Made by a program: the position numbers and the translations under genes
From: Tamarix chinensis
Taxonomy: Eukaryota > Streptophyta > Magnoliopsida > Caryophyllales > Tamaricaceae
DNA: 64,000 nucleotides
Direction: 5' to 3'
Assembly: GCA_030549775.1 (NCBI GenBank)
Contig: CM060174.1
Span: 47,162,707 to 47,226,706, forward strand
The notes under the pieces: generated by a model
What the model was told of the DNA's origin: nothing
Database searches by the model: none
What the model saw: only the letters and a program-made list of their open reading frames with translations
Part shown: positions 46,651 to 57,981 of the stretch, piece after piece
How the letters are laid out: every line of letters starts with the position of its first letter
How positions within the stretch are numbered: position 1 is the stretch's first letter

Positions 46651-48605
46651 TGATAAGTTCATATTTTGACATATTTTATACCCTCATGACCTTAGTTTTT
46701 AGTACTTTATTTGAGTAATATAGGTGAATAATTATAATTATATGCTTAAATGATTATAATTGTATAAATATTATTATTTAAGCTAATATGACGTATATTA
46801 AATGAATTTCGAGTATAATATCATTTATTAATTTTCATTGATTTTATTTTGTAGGTAAGTTTTAAATAAAATAAAATAAAAATAAAAAAAGTTGGACATT
46901 TGGATCAACGGCAAAAGGCCCAAAGGCCGAAAAATAAGAAAAACAAATAGCGAATAAGGTGGTTGGAGGTGGGGCAGCTGAAGAGAAATGGGGAGCCGCA
47001 TAACAATAGGCCTAACCTGGAGGAGGACGAACAAAAATAAAGGAGAAAACAAAGAGGGCACAAAACAAAGCCGCGCAAAAAAGTAGAGGGTTAGTGAGGG
47101 GTGATGTGAAGGGAAAAAGTCAGGAAGGAGGGGCACAAGAAAATAGAAATGCAAGGTAAGCCTAACGGTGCAGCGCGAGAACACAAATTTAGTGATGTAG
47201 TAGGCGCAATGGTGAATAGGAAAGGATAGAAATAGTAGTCGGTAGGGGCATGGAAAAAATTTTTTAAAAAACAAAAGAAAAGAAAAGAGAGCTAATGAAC
47301 AGCCAAGAAAGGACAAAGAGAAAAGAAATTCTGAGGAGCGGTAAAAGAGAAGCTAGCAAGAATATCCAAGGAATAGAAAATGAAAGAAGGAAACAACACA
47401 CAAAAGATAGAAGAAACAACATAAAATTTCACACCGTCAACAAGGGGAGAAGAGAGAAATAAAGAGTAGAGAAAATTTATTTCAGTTGAAATTATTTTTT
47501 TATTTGAATAAATTTTTTATCTTTCATCCATAATTAATTCAGGTTATTTATTTCTCTATTTTTAATTTATATATTTGGATATATATTTCTATGTAGTTAA
47601 TTTGATAATTATTCTTGGCTAATTATTTATTGTTGGGGTATAGAATGAAACCCACGATTAAAATTTGAGATATGTTTTTCTTGTGAGATTGTTCTTTGGC
47701 TCTATTTTAATTGTTATTACTTATATATATAATTCTATCAAGTATAATTTATATTGTTCATGCCCTATTCTAGTTTCCTCATAGCGATAGTATATAGTAT
47801 TATTTGCTTGCTAGGTGGCCATATAAATGTACTAGAATTTATATGGTGCATGCCTTATTCTAGTTTTCGTATAGTGACACTATATAGGATTATTTGCCTA
47901 CTAGGTGGCGATATAAATATAATAGAATTTATATGTATAAACTGCAGCTAGGCTAGAAAATAATTCACCTAATAGTCTTATAATTCTAACTGGAGTAGTA
48001 GAAACGTTTAGATATGTGTGGGTTAAATAAGGGAAATACAACTAGACATATTTAGTGTACTACTCTGGGTACTTAGATTTATATCTTTCCAATTATATTT
48101 AATACATTAAATCTAGTTGAATATAGGAGTCGTTTGTTGCTATTATAATGCTAGTATTTAATAGGATTAATTTTGGTGCTTTATCGTATTAATTATTTTA
48201 GGGAAGTAATGTAAGATGTATGGACCTATTTTTGGTGTACAACTTAGTTGATCTCTTTTTCATGATTAAATGATGACTTAGAAATTAATATTATATTTTA
48301 ACCTAATCTAGTGGTGGATTTTAATTTCCCTAGAATATTTATCATATCTACTACTATCCATTATTTTTATTATTATTCTATTTTATTTTTTATTTATTTT
48401 ATTATTTTCTATTTTTATAACCCTCAATAGTGTTTTTATTATTTATTTATTTTGTGTGATTTAGGGTTTTAATTTATTTTTATTTTTAAGGTAGTTAAAT
48501 GTAGGTAAGCCCTCTCAATTCCTGATATAGAATGATACTTTTATTTACTAATACTACAATTTTCAACGAGAGGACTTAAATTGCCTACTGGCTATGGCCA
48601 TACCA
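46651..48605 (+). repeat. 3' LTR of element E
   Basis: 1,955 bp, starting TGATAAGTTCATATTTTGAC and ending CATACCA. It is about 140 bp longer than the 5' LTR, largely because of a 90-bp tandem duplication (47761-47940). The minus frame at 46828-47316 (162 residues) is the complement of the purine-rich leader; its partner in the 5' LTR is broken up, so it is not a gene. Confidence 0.9.
47761..47940 (+). repeat. 90-bp tandem duplication in the 3' LTR of E
   Basis: The segment beginning TGCCCTATTCTAGTTT (47761) is repeated at 47851 (TGCCTTATTCTAGTTT). The 5' LTR has one copy (about 42434). The two copies already differ at several sites. Confidence 0.85.
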
Positions 48606-48610
48606 CTATA
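48606..48610. repeat. Target-site duplication CTATA, right copy of E
   Basis: Exact match to 41348-41352. Confidence 0.9.
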
Positions 48611-50880
48611 AATACATAAAACACACAATACTAAAGAGGTCTTATTAAGGTTTTAATAAGGTCAGAGGTAAGAAGATTAGAACAAGTTTTTTTTTCTTTA
48701 GAAAGTAGGGACATAAGTCTAGAACCAATGAGGTTTGATCAATATTAGCGATACAAGACTTTTTCACCTTATTCAATCTTTTTTTACTTTTTCTTTCCTA
48801 TAATAGTCCCAACATACTCAACTTGAGAAACAAACCCAAATTTATTATTATTTTTTCCTTTTTTTCTTCCTATATAACTATTCACCTTTTCACACCTCTT
48901 CCGTGGTTAAGATACACCATACTCATGCCTTTGTTCTCATTTTACTCATCACCCCACTAGCTCTAGACTAAGGGAATGATACACAAATAAATGTTATAAG
49001 TGTGTTTAGATAAAAAAAAACCCAAAAGCTCAAATGAGTAAGCAAAGTATCAAATATTAAGGTTAGGATATTTGGCTAATGTGTGTTTTATAAGAAAAGA
49101 AAATGTGTTGCTATCATCTTAATGCTTATCATAAGTTATATGTAATTTAAAAAATAAACTATTACAAGTTATAGTTTCACAATCCATGCACGACCATCAC
49201 ATACAAGAAAAAAATTGAGACTACTTTTTGATGAATTAATCTTTTCTGCTCAAAATCTCACAAGGTCCAAAACAAAATTGCTAGTCCTAATCCATTAAAT
49301 CATACAACAAGTCATCACATTATTTACACTATCATGAACCACAGAAAAGTTTTAATATATATGTGACCCTCAATTTCACCATCATAGTTACACTCATCTC
49401 ATGAGAATGAAGCTAAAACATTCAAGCTCAAAATAAAAATTTTAGAAAACGTTAAGGGGTCTTAACAAGTCAAGTCAACTTACTACAAACTCATGTTAAA
49501 CAATTTTCTATGATCGTCAATGAAAGATAATTTCTCAATTTTTTTTTCAATTCTCATCATTTTTAGCTTTTTTAATAAAATTTTTCAAATGATAAAGAAA
49601 TACACTAAAAATACATTAACGAGAAGACAAAGAAACCAACATCACTCATGACACTTGAAAATAATGAATCAAGCAAAAACCAAAGAAGAAAGAAAGAAAA
49701 AAGACTCAATCAACACACAAAAAGCATAAATGACTCATATATACATCATATCTCTAAAACTACTCCCCTATGTTTAATAGACACATTGCCTCTAATGTGC
49801 TAATAAGGTATAGGGAAGAGAAGAACTCATAGAACATATTTACTAGGTGGATGGTGGTAGCAAAGAATATGGGTGGCCAAGCTACTAGGAGTGTATCTAT
49901 TGTAACACCAAGAATATTCATCCATACTAAGTTTTAGTGGAGGAAAACAATTTGCCATCATTTTTCATGGTATAAAATCCCATCATTCTTGACTTACCTA
50001 CACCACCTACATCCATAACAATATATAGAGGTCCATAAGTAATTATAAATAAATAAAAAATCAAATAAAAAACTTTAACAAAAAAAATGAAAAATAAAAA
50101 ATAAAAATGAAAACTTGGGTTGCCTCGTAAGAAGCACTAGTTTAAAGTTCTTAGCTTGACTCCAACCTCACTAGGTAATGGCACTTAAATGGATAATGAT
50201 CTTAAGTTTTGGAACATCACCGTCATCAAAATACTACAATAATTGGTTAATCACCTAAAAGAGCTTCAAACAAGAATGTACAATATACATAATATATCCC
50301 ATATAACACTCTTCCATATAAGCATGCCTGTTATTGCAATTTTTTGTTTTTCTTTTTATAAACCTTGGAATTTTTGTGGGCATGCAACCTCAACTCTTTG
50401 AGTTAATAAAAAATTGTATGGCCTATGAATAGTTGATGTAAACTAAATTTTATAAGCAATTTACCCATTATACCACCACTCAAATTAACACCACAATCAT
50501 AAGATATGTCACATTCAGGCTAAAACTCAACCTGAATACGGAAGAATGAGGCTCAAGTTCTACTTGATAAAAAAAATTCTTCCTCATAAAGAGGGGTATT
50601 AATATTATACTCTAACTTCTCTCTTTTTGGAGGTTAAGGCAAGAACATTCTTGCTCCATATGATTTTCTTGAATAATATGTCAAAAGATCTTCCTTCATT
50701 GAGTGAGCAACCTCATCAATCTTACAACATGAATTATCAATAGGAGGATATTGATTAGGACTAGGTAAATTAAACTCAATCTTCAAGCAATGATTTTCCA
50801 ACTTTTGTTCTTATAAACCCTAAGGAAATGCAATTTAAGGTTGATAGGATTTTACCTCAATATTAGAACTCTCACCAAGT
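48611..50880 (-). other. 3' non-coding internal region of F
   Basis: Internal sequence of element F resumed after E. It contains the conserved GAGGCAACC block on the minus strand (50115-50134) and several poly-T or poly-A runs. No enzyme motif was seen. Confidence 0.55.
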
Positions 50881-51689
50881 ATGGTTTCCATACTTACCTC
50901 CTCACAAGGTTTGCGTGCTATATTGAGGTGTTTATCATTCGCCTTCTATTTTTCATCCTTCTTGAAGCTTTTAGATGGTAAATACGAATTATTCTTGCCA
51001 CTACACATTGTTATTTCCATTGATACTTCCTTTAGATGTGGCTTAGTATCACTAAGAAAGGTCTCTTGAACTCTCTCAACTAATATATAGTCTAACTATC
51101 CTATTTGAACCTCCAAGTTCCTTAAATATGCCTCTTGGTTCTTCATCCACTCCTCATTTTGCATTGACGGACTTGGTCAACAATTTCTCCAATATAGGCT
51201 TCATCTCTTGAGGTGGAGTAGGAACTTGGTAACACAGGGACAAGTGGTTCACTTGATACTATTTTAGATTAGTATTCTAATCCCACAGTGAAAATTTAGG
51301 ATGAGTGCACCATCAACAAATTGTAGGCACCTAAGTAAGGATTAGTTTTCCTACCAAAAATACTCACAAAGTTAGATTATTCATAAGATTGGTGAAACGA
51401 TTACTTACTTGAAAGTCTATAATATCATTAGCTTCCCACATAAAAAAATTAGTTCATAGTCTAGACCTATACATTAGTAATGCCCAAACTATCAATATTT
51501 TAACAAAAAGAATCTATATGAGAGTAAGAAGAAGTCCTAATTATTCGCTTATGATTCCTTTATTAAGAGAACCTGCATACCACTAGAAGAAGATTATGTG
51601 ATAAGAAAGTTTTTTAAAATTAAATAAATAATAAAAATATATCTAAATAAAATAAGATCTCTTAGAACTCGAGGTCACAAGTTGCCTAA
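50881..51689 (-). pseudogene. gag: gag-like remnant of element F
   Basis: The minus strand reads NEEWMKNQEAYLRNLEVQIG followed by a TAG stop (about 51097-51160). The LRNLEVQIGQ-type word is characteristic of the C-terminal gag region of Athila-type plant elements. The rest, up to the primer-binding site, is broken by stops and shifts. A 62-residue frame on the opposite strand (50881-51069) is a shadow. Confidence 0.65.
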
Positions 51690-51707
51690 TCTCCAGCAAT
51701 GGTGCCT
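51690..51707 (-). other. Primer-binding site of element F
   Basis: Minus-strand AGGCACCATTGCTGGAGA, the same TGGCGCC type as element E with one change at the first base, six bases from the LTR. Confidence 0.7.
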
Positions 51708-51713
51708 AAAACA

Positions 51714-53140
51714 TGATGACTTCTAACCACAAGTGTGAGATGTTGAAGTTATATGCAATATTTATACCACAAGGACTAGAAATTGAGTAATGGGAAGATA
51801 GAAAAATCTCTTATGACTTGACTAATGATAGGGATCATATGATGCCTAACACTAAAAGAAAAGAAAATCTGCAACCAAAATCTAGCAATAATATAAGAAC
51901 AAGTTAAATATGGTAAGAGAGAAGGCTACGATTTTGTTCAACCTTCTTAACCCTAATGTGATCAAATATTAAGCCCAAATATTGAATAAAAAAAATTATC
52001 ATGATTGCTAACCAGAGTATATAGTGTAATGCTCTCCTAGGATACTACACCTTATTGTCTATTAAGACTCATCTATCTTTAATATGAATGCAAAAATAGG
52101 CAATGCATTATTATGTATGATATTGCCTTTTTTTAGTTTTAGGGCTCAATTAGTGCTTCTCAACTTTGTGGTTTGATCTCTTACTATGCTAATGGATCTC
52201 ACTCTTACTCATCTCTAAAATCTTGCTAGGTTTTTTCTAAATAATAATAATTTTTTTTATCAATTTCTCCATTATACCAATTAAAGCATTATCACAACAT
52301 ATATGAAAAGGGATTAGATTGGGAAGGGTTTATATTCTCAATACATCTAGATTAGGGGATTTCCCCTCACCTTGGTAGAGATCCATTACTACTCATGTCT
52401 TCATTAAAATAATCATCTGAAACATAGAGAATTTCATCAATTGAAAAATTAATAAAATCCAAAGGAAAAATACAATGCCCTATTTATTTAAGATTTAGAG
52501 TTCACTATTCTCTCTGCCAACTAGGAAAACGAAATTGAGAACAAGAGATGGAAGATTATTGATGAATTAGGGGTGGGCTTGGATTAGGTGATGCCAAAAG
52601 AACCCTAGATATCAATTTAGTGCTACCAATATTATTATCCTTTTGTCCCATTAATTTACTCTCCCCAAAATAAAAGAAAAAAAATCTTATAAATACAAGA
52701 CTACCCATCGATAAAGCCATCTAAATCAACATGGTAGTGCTGTGATGATGAGCGCTACTTTAGCTTTGTGTAAGATTTGTATTTTGGCCATAACTTCTTT
52801 GTTTGAATTTTGATTAAGTATATTTTTGATGCGTTAGAAATATAACAAAAATGTATAGTGCTTTTATGTTAACAATTTCCCAAATTCATATCATGTTACG
52901 ATTAGATTTTCAAGTCTTTATTCCTGTTCATACTTTGAGCACTTATATGTGGTTCTATTTTTTTCCAACTATTGCGTTTTAGCTCCTTTTGATTCCATTT
53001 TCTCAAAATACCTACAAAATATTATGAAGAGAAATAAATATATAAAAAAAAGTAGACTAAGTTATGAAAAAAAATGATCATATAATCAAACTAAATCTTC
53101 ATGTTAAAGTTTATATGATTAACATAATTCATACCTATCA
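51714..53140 (-). repeat. 5' LTR of element F
   Basis: 1,427 bp; partner of 39440-40872. Its minus-sense start (high coordinate) is TGATAGGTATGAATTATG. Confidence 0.85.
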
Positions 53141-55480
53141 TACGTCATCAATGTCTAGAGTACATAGGGCAAGGGAATATACTAGGATCCTACCAAAAGA
53201 AAGAGTCAAAAGTCACCAATAAATGCCTAAAAGCATACTAACCCCCAACAACTAATTGAGGATCGAGTAATCAAGACCCATGCACAACTTAATCATCATT
53301 TACATCAAGTGGTTAGTGTGTTATTTTTCAAGGTTATATTATCACGCAAAGCCTATATAACATTCAAGTAGAAAATCTACATAAACATTTCATCTTAACC
53401 ATTATTACCCTCCAACCATGTGGTTGGATTTTCCTTAGTTCTTAACCAAGATTAAGTTAACCAATTAATATAATCTATTTAGGCTTAGAATTTGAACTAC
53501 ATTATCCTTTTGAAGTTATAGCACGTTCATTTTTGTTTTTCTATTAAGATCTTCAAAGGCACTTAATGAGAATACCATAAATTATAATCCATTTAATATG
53601 TCCAATATGTTAGTTAATTCATGCCAAGATATATGTTATACTCATTAAATAATCATATTATAACACTTTGTATAGTCACAAATCATATCAAGCCCAAAAG
53701 AACAAAACAATAGCATACTTTGGCCAAATTAGTATATCGGTTTGGTTTAATCAATTGATTAGTTTGGCTCAGCTAATCCCTAGAGTAACCATGATTTAGT
53801 CGATCGGTATAGTCAGATTAGTTGATTGTTTTATGATGATTCAATCAGTTACGACAAATTGGTCGATGGGTTTAAGCAACGAAAAAATAAAGTCACCACA
53901 AACAATCCAATTGATCAATTTGGGTCAATCAGTTAATTGTTCTAAGGACTAGTTGATTTGTTTAGCCAAACTAGTCAATCAGTTTTCCTCTGAGTAGCAT
54001 ATAATAGGCATTGTTGACATGATTCACCATGTAAAACCTTACCATATATAAAAAATAAGATATCATAACATAATACAAAGATTTAACATGGTCCAAAACT
54101 AAATCATGCTCCATTATTAGGAAATAAACCCTTTTCCTCATAATATAATGCATTTTTCCTCAAAAATTTTAATTAACTCATATGAATCATTAGAAGGCCC
54201 AAGTTCCCATGAAGGCACATAAAGATTAGTATTTAACAGAGTATACAAACTCATATGGTTATTTAATCCACATTTTAAAGGAAAGAATAAATTACTTGAA
54301 GCTTAGAAAAACTTTCCACCAAAGAGGAAAATTCAAGCTGAAAGATTTAAAGTTCCAAAACCTTAAAAAAATTACAACTTTAGAAATCATCAAACAATAT
54401 TTATTTATCAAGAAATAAAATTAGGGAAGAAAATAAACTTACCACCTCTAAGAGAAAAATAAGGGAACAGTTGGTTGAAAGCAAACTTAAACTCATCCTA
54501 AATCTAAATTTATATTGCTTAAGAATAAAAAAAAGGAGCTATAGAAAAGATCAAAAGAGTGAAATAAAATAGAATGAAAGCTCAAAGTGGAGAAGAATTA
54601 GCGCAAGTGTAGGAAAATTGAGGTATTTTAGAGGCTAAAAGAAAAGTAAGAAAAGGATTATTAGAGTTATATATAGCCAATAAATTGATAAAGGAATGAG
54701 TGAGGATAAGCTAGAGATAAAAAAAAAAACCATAATTTCACCATCTAAGCTAGAGATAAAAATACCATAATTTTACCCTCCGAATCAAAATTGAACAAGT
54801 GAATTTATCAATAATAAGTTGACTTCCATTTTAGATCTCACATGGTGATTTTCAGGAATATGTAGGTCGAGTTCATCTAGAAAATATCATACACAAGAAG
54901 GGAAATAGTAGATCGATATAAGAAACAAATCTCATTGTCATGCATTGTTATTTTGTAATCAAAACGTTATTATTAGAGGTATATAGAGGAAAGAGGAAGA
55001 AGAAGACAAGAGAGATGTCATCCTCTCCTTCATGTATTAAAATCAAACACACGAATATGTTTAAGACAAAATTAAAGCTTAATAAATGATAAAAAAAAAA
55101 AGGTTAAAGATCACATAGGAATAGATTAGAGTTATATTATCAAAGTTCTGTTTTATTGTAAGAAATTTTCATGCAAAATTGAGCATCAAACAACACCAAT
55201 CACAAAAACTAGTCAATTAGTTTATTCATACGAGTCAATTGTTTCAAAAACTAATTGATTGGTTCTGATAAGGCTAAAACCTAACTTGAATGATGGATTA
55301 GTTGATCAATTCATAGACCAGTCAATTGGTTCTCCAAGAAATATTATTTTATTCTATGTTTCCAAATCCCTTATTATATTGAACTCAAACTATAGTTCTA
55401 AATCAATATAAAAAATTATCTAATTTCCATCAAACATAAGAATTTCTCATTTTATAATCATATAACAATACAGTATTACA
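53141..55480 (-). mobile_element. 3' LTR of element D, main part
   Basis: Starts with the right duplication copy TACGT and continues CATCAATGTCTAGAG, which aligns with 62596 in D's 5' LTR. Further matches are the CCAATAAATGC and GGATCGAGTAA blocks (53215-53270), the inverted-repeat word cluster (53740-53990) and a second cluster near the LTR start (55200-55340). It ends at 55480, the reverse complement of TGTAATACTG. With 38448-39439 the LTR is about 3.3 kb and belongs to family B. Confidence 0.8.
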
Positions 55481-55483
55481 CTA

Positions 55484-55498
55484 CAACTCCCTTAAATG
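55484..55498 (-). other. Polypurine tract of element D
   Basis: Minus-strand CATTTAAGGGAGTTG, three bases from the LTR start; very similar to the tract at 5796-5811. Confidence 0.7.
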
Positions 55499-55639
55499 AG
55501 GTAGTATCCCCCAAGCTTACTAATAAAAAATGTTGACACAACATACAATATATTACAAACAACACATCATATTCAATAAAGCAAAAAGGGTACTACCCCT
55601 TTAATAAAAAGGTTACACCACATATACATACTAAGAGAA

Positions 55640-57976
55640 CAATTTAGGGTACTTCTCTTAATCCCTTCTTTGGCTTCCCACATGGACTCCTTCATTCAAT
55701 GAAAAAATATGGCTCAATGAGAAGTGAAGGATCTCCTATGTAATTCCTCAATTGAAAAATGTGAATGACATTGTGCACACACAACAACTTAACATGCAAG
55801 GCTAAGAAATATGCAACCTTGTTGAATTGATCTGCAATCTTGTATGGCCTAATATACCTTGGACTGATCTTACACTTTCTACCAAATTTTACTCTATTAG
55901 TGGGAGAGACCCTCAAAAGGAGTATGTCTCCCACAACATAACCAATAGGTTGTATTCAAATCCATGTAGCTCATTTACGGGTTTTGGGTTACTCTCATAC
56001 AGTCCTAAATCAATTGAACTCGCCTTGTTATCACCGCAATCATGTATGATCCCAACACAATCATCTTGCTGATATCGTTCCAACACAAGGGATTATGATA
56101 ATTCCTTCCATACAATACATCAAAAGGTTTCATCTTAATACTTTTATGGTAAATGTTTTTGTAGGATAATTCTATCAAGTCTAAGCAATCCTCCTAATTT
56201 CCACCAAAATCAATCATATATGTTTTAAGCATGTCCTTTAAGGTCTGAATGGTTCTCTCTATCTAGCCATCTATTATAGGGTGAAAAGTAATGCTCATCT
56301 TAAAACTAATTCCAAAAGTAGCTTGTAATTTTTACAAAAAATGCACAATAATCTAGAACCTCAAATCCATGTTATTTCTCTATGGACCCCATATAGTCTC
56401 ACAACGTGATTCCTATAAGCATTAGCTAACTAATCTCTACTCCATGTCATCTTCATTGGTATGAACACTACCAACTTAGTTAAGCGATCCATAATAACAT
56501 ACATGGAATGAAAACCACTATGGGTCTTCAAAAGACCTACTACAAAGTCCATAGATATGCTATCACACTTCTACTCTAAAACTTCTAGTTGTTATACTAA
56601 CCCTACAGGTCTCTTATGCTTAATATTAACCTTCTAATAGGTTACAATTTTGGAAAAAAACTCTACAACCTCCAACTTCATATAGGGATATCAATATACC
56701 TTCTTTAAATACTTATACAACTTATTCCTTCTAGGATGTATTGAATAAAGAGTATAATGACCTTTCCCTAAAATCTTCTTCCTGAGATCAACACAACCCA
56801 ATGGTACACACCACCTACCACGGTATCTCATACTACTATCCTTGTGGATCTAAAATCCCTTAGCTCTACCTTCGTTAAAACCCAATTTTATCTTGTTAAA
56901 CTTGACATCACCAAGTTTACTAGCTCGGATCTTCTAAACGATCAAAGGTAAGATGATGACTATATTCATCCTTGCCCTTATAATACTATTAGTGATCAAT
57001 TATATCTCTATCTCCCTAAGGTCTTGATTAAATTGATCAAAAAACATGATTTTACTCAAGAATGTGAGATTTTTCGGCTAAGAGCATATGCCACTACATT
57101 AGCTTTGCCTTCATGTTATGTCAATTCTAGGTCATAATTCTTGACTAATTACAATCATCAATGTTTTCTCAAAATCAACTCCCTTTGAATGAAAACTTAC
57201 TTGAGGCTTTTATGATCAGTCTAGAACTTTTATTGAGCACCATAGAGGTAGTGTCTCCAAATCTTCAAAGAAAAAACCACTACAGAAAACTCTAAAATGT
57301 GTGGTGGATGGTTTTTCACATGCTAGTTCAATTATCAAGATGCAAATGCCACCACTCTCCCATGATGCATCGACACACAACCTAATTAATGCTAAGAAGC
57401 ATCGTTATATACTTCAAAACCATCCAATCCACACAATGACATGAACACTAGGGATCATCAGCATGCTTTGCTACACTACTTATCCTACTGAAAACGCATA
57501 GCCTTATTTAACTAGTTAATGGATGAGATAATTTGGAGAAGTCTACAACAAATCTATGGTATTAACTGGCCAATCATAGAAAACTACTCACCTCCTTGAA
57601 AAAAGTTAGCTATGGACACTCAAAAACTACTTAAACATTGGAAGGATCCACTGATACACCATCCTTAGGGATCATATGTCTAAGGAAAGCAACTTGATCC
57701 ATCCAAAACTTTCACTTCAAAAGCTTATCATAAAACAAGTGTGTTCTTAACAATGCTAAAGTCAGCCTCATATATTATTTATGCTTCTCTTGATTACTAG
57801 AGTAGATGAGGATGTCATCGATGAACCCCGTGATGAACTGATCTAAAAGCTATCAAAAAATTAAGTTTATGAGAGATATGACTTTCTTTAGCACATTAGC
57901 GAGTTCGAAAGGAATTAATGTGAACTAATAATGGCTATATATTGTATAAAATGTCACCTTTAGAATATCTAGTTCC
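55640..57976 (-). pseudogene. pol: RT to integrase remnant of element D (Tekay/Del-like)
   Basis: Minus-sense pol. RT: LIPFELANVLKKVISL (about 57880-57930) and an intact catalytic FIDDILIYS (57799-57825). RNase H lies between about 57000 and 57700 in broken frames. Integrase core: VIMDRLTKLVVFIPMK (about 56449-56500). The integrase C-terminal stretch is open over 80 residues (55692-55934), with GDILLLRVSPTNRVKFG, ISPRYIRPYKIADQF and QLRNYIGDPS. It is the same element type as G but in the opposite orientation. RT upstream of LIPFELAN is missing: the 57976-57981/60401 junction leads almost directly to gag. The 81-residue plus frame at 55827-56072 is a shadow. Confidence 0.88.
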
Positions 57977-57981
57977 ACTAT
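57977..57981. repeat. Target-site duplication ACTAT, left copy of C3
   Basis: ACTAT before the LTR start, repeated exactly at 60401-60405. Confidence 0.85.

Larger units (their letters stand above)
41353..48605 (+). mobile_element. Element E: complete Athila-like, non-autonomous LTR element
   Basis: A structurally complete 7,253-bp element with two LTRs, a perfect CTATA duplication, a primer-binding site and a polypurine tract, inserted in element F. The internal region is only about 3.5 kb and shows a gag-like stretch, then long non-coding sequence. No protease, RT or integrase motif was seen, so it would have needed another element's enzymes. The LTRs differ at many positions and by a tandem duplication, so the insertion is old despite being the innermost layer here. 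Confidence 0.9.
39440..53140 (-). mobile_element. Element F: Athila-like, non-autonomous LTR element
   Basis: Minus-sense element with LTRs at 39440-40872 and 51714-53140, primer-binding site at 51690-51707, polypurine tract at 40873-40885 and a near-perfect duplication. Without the nested element E it is about 6.4 kb, with about 3.6 kb of internal sequence. That sequence holds a gag-like stretch with the RNLEVQIG word but no RT or integrase motif I could find. It sits inside the 3' LTR of element D. Confidence 0.85.

Noticed and set aside
46828..47316. 162-residue minus frame resembling a multi-pass membrane protein
   Set aside because: It is the complement of a purine-rich LTR leader in E. 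The other LTR has the same DNA with broken frames.
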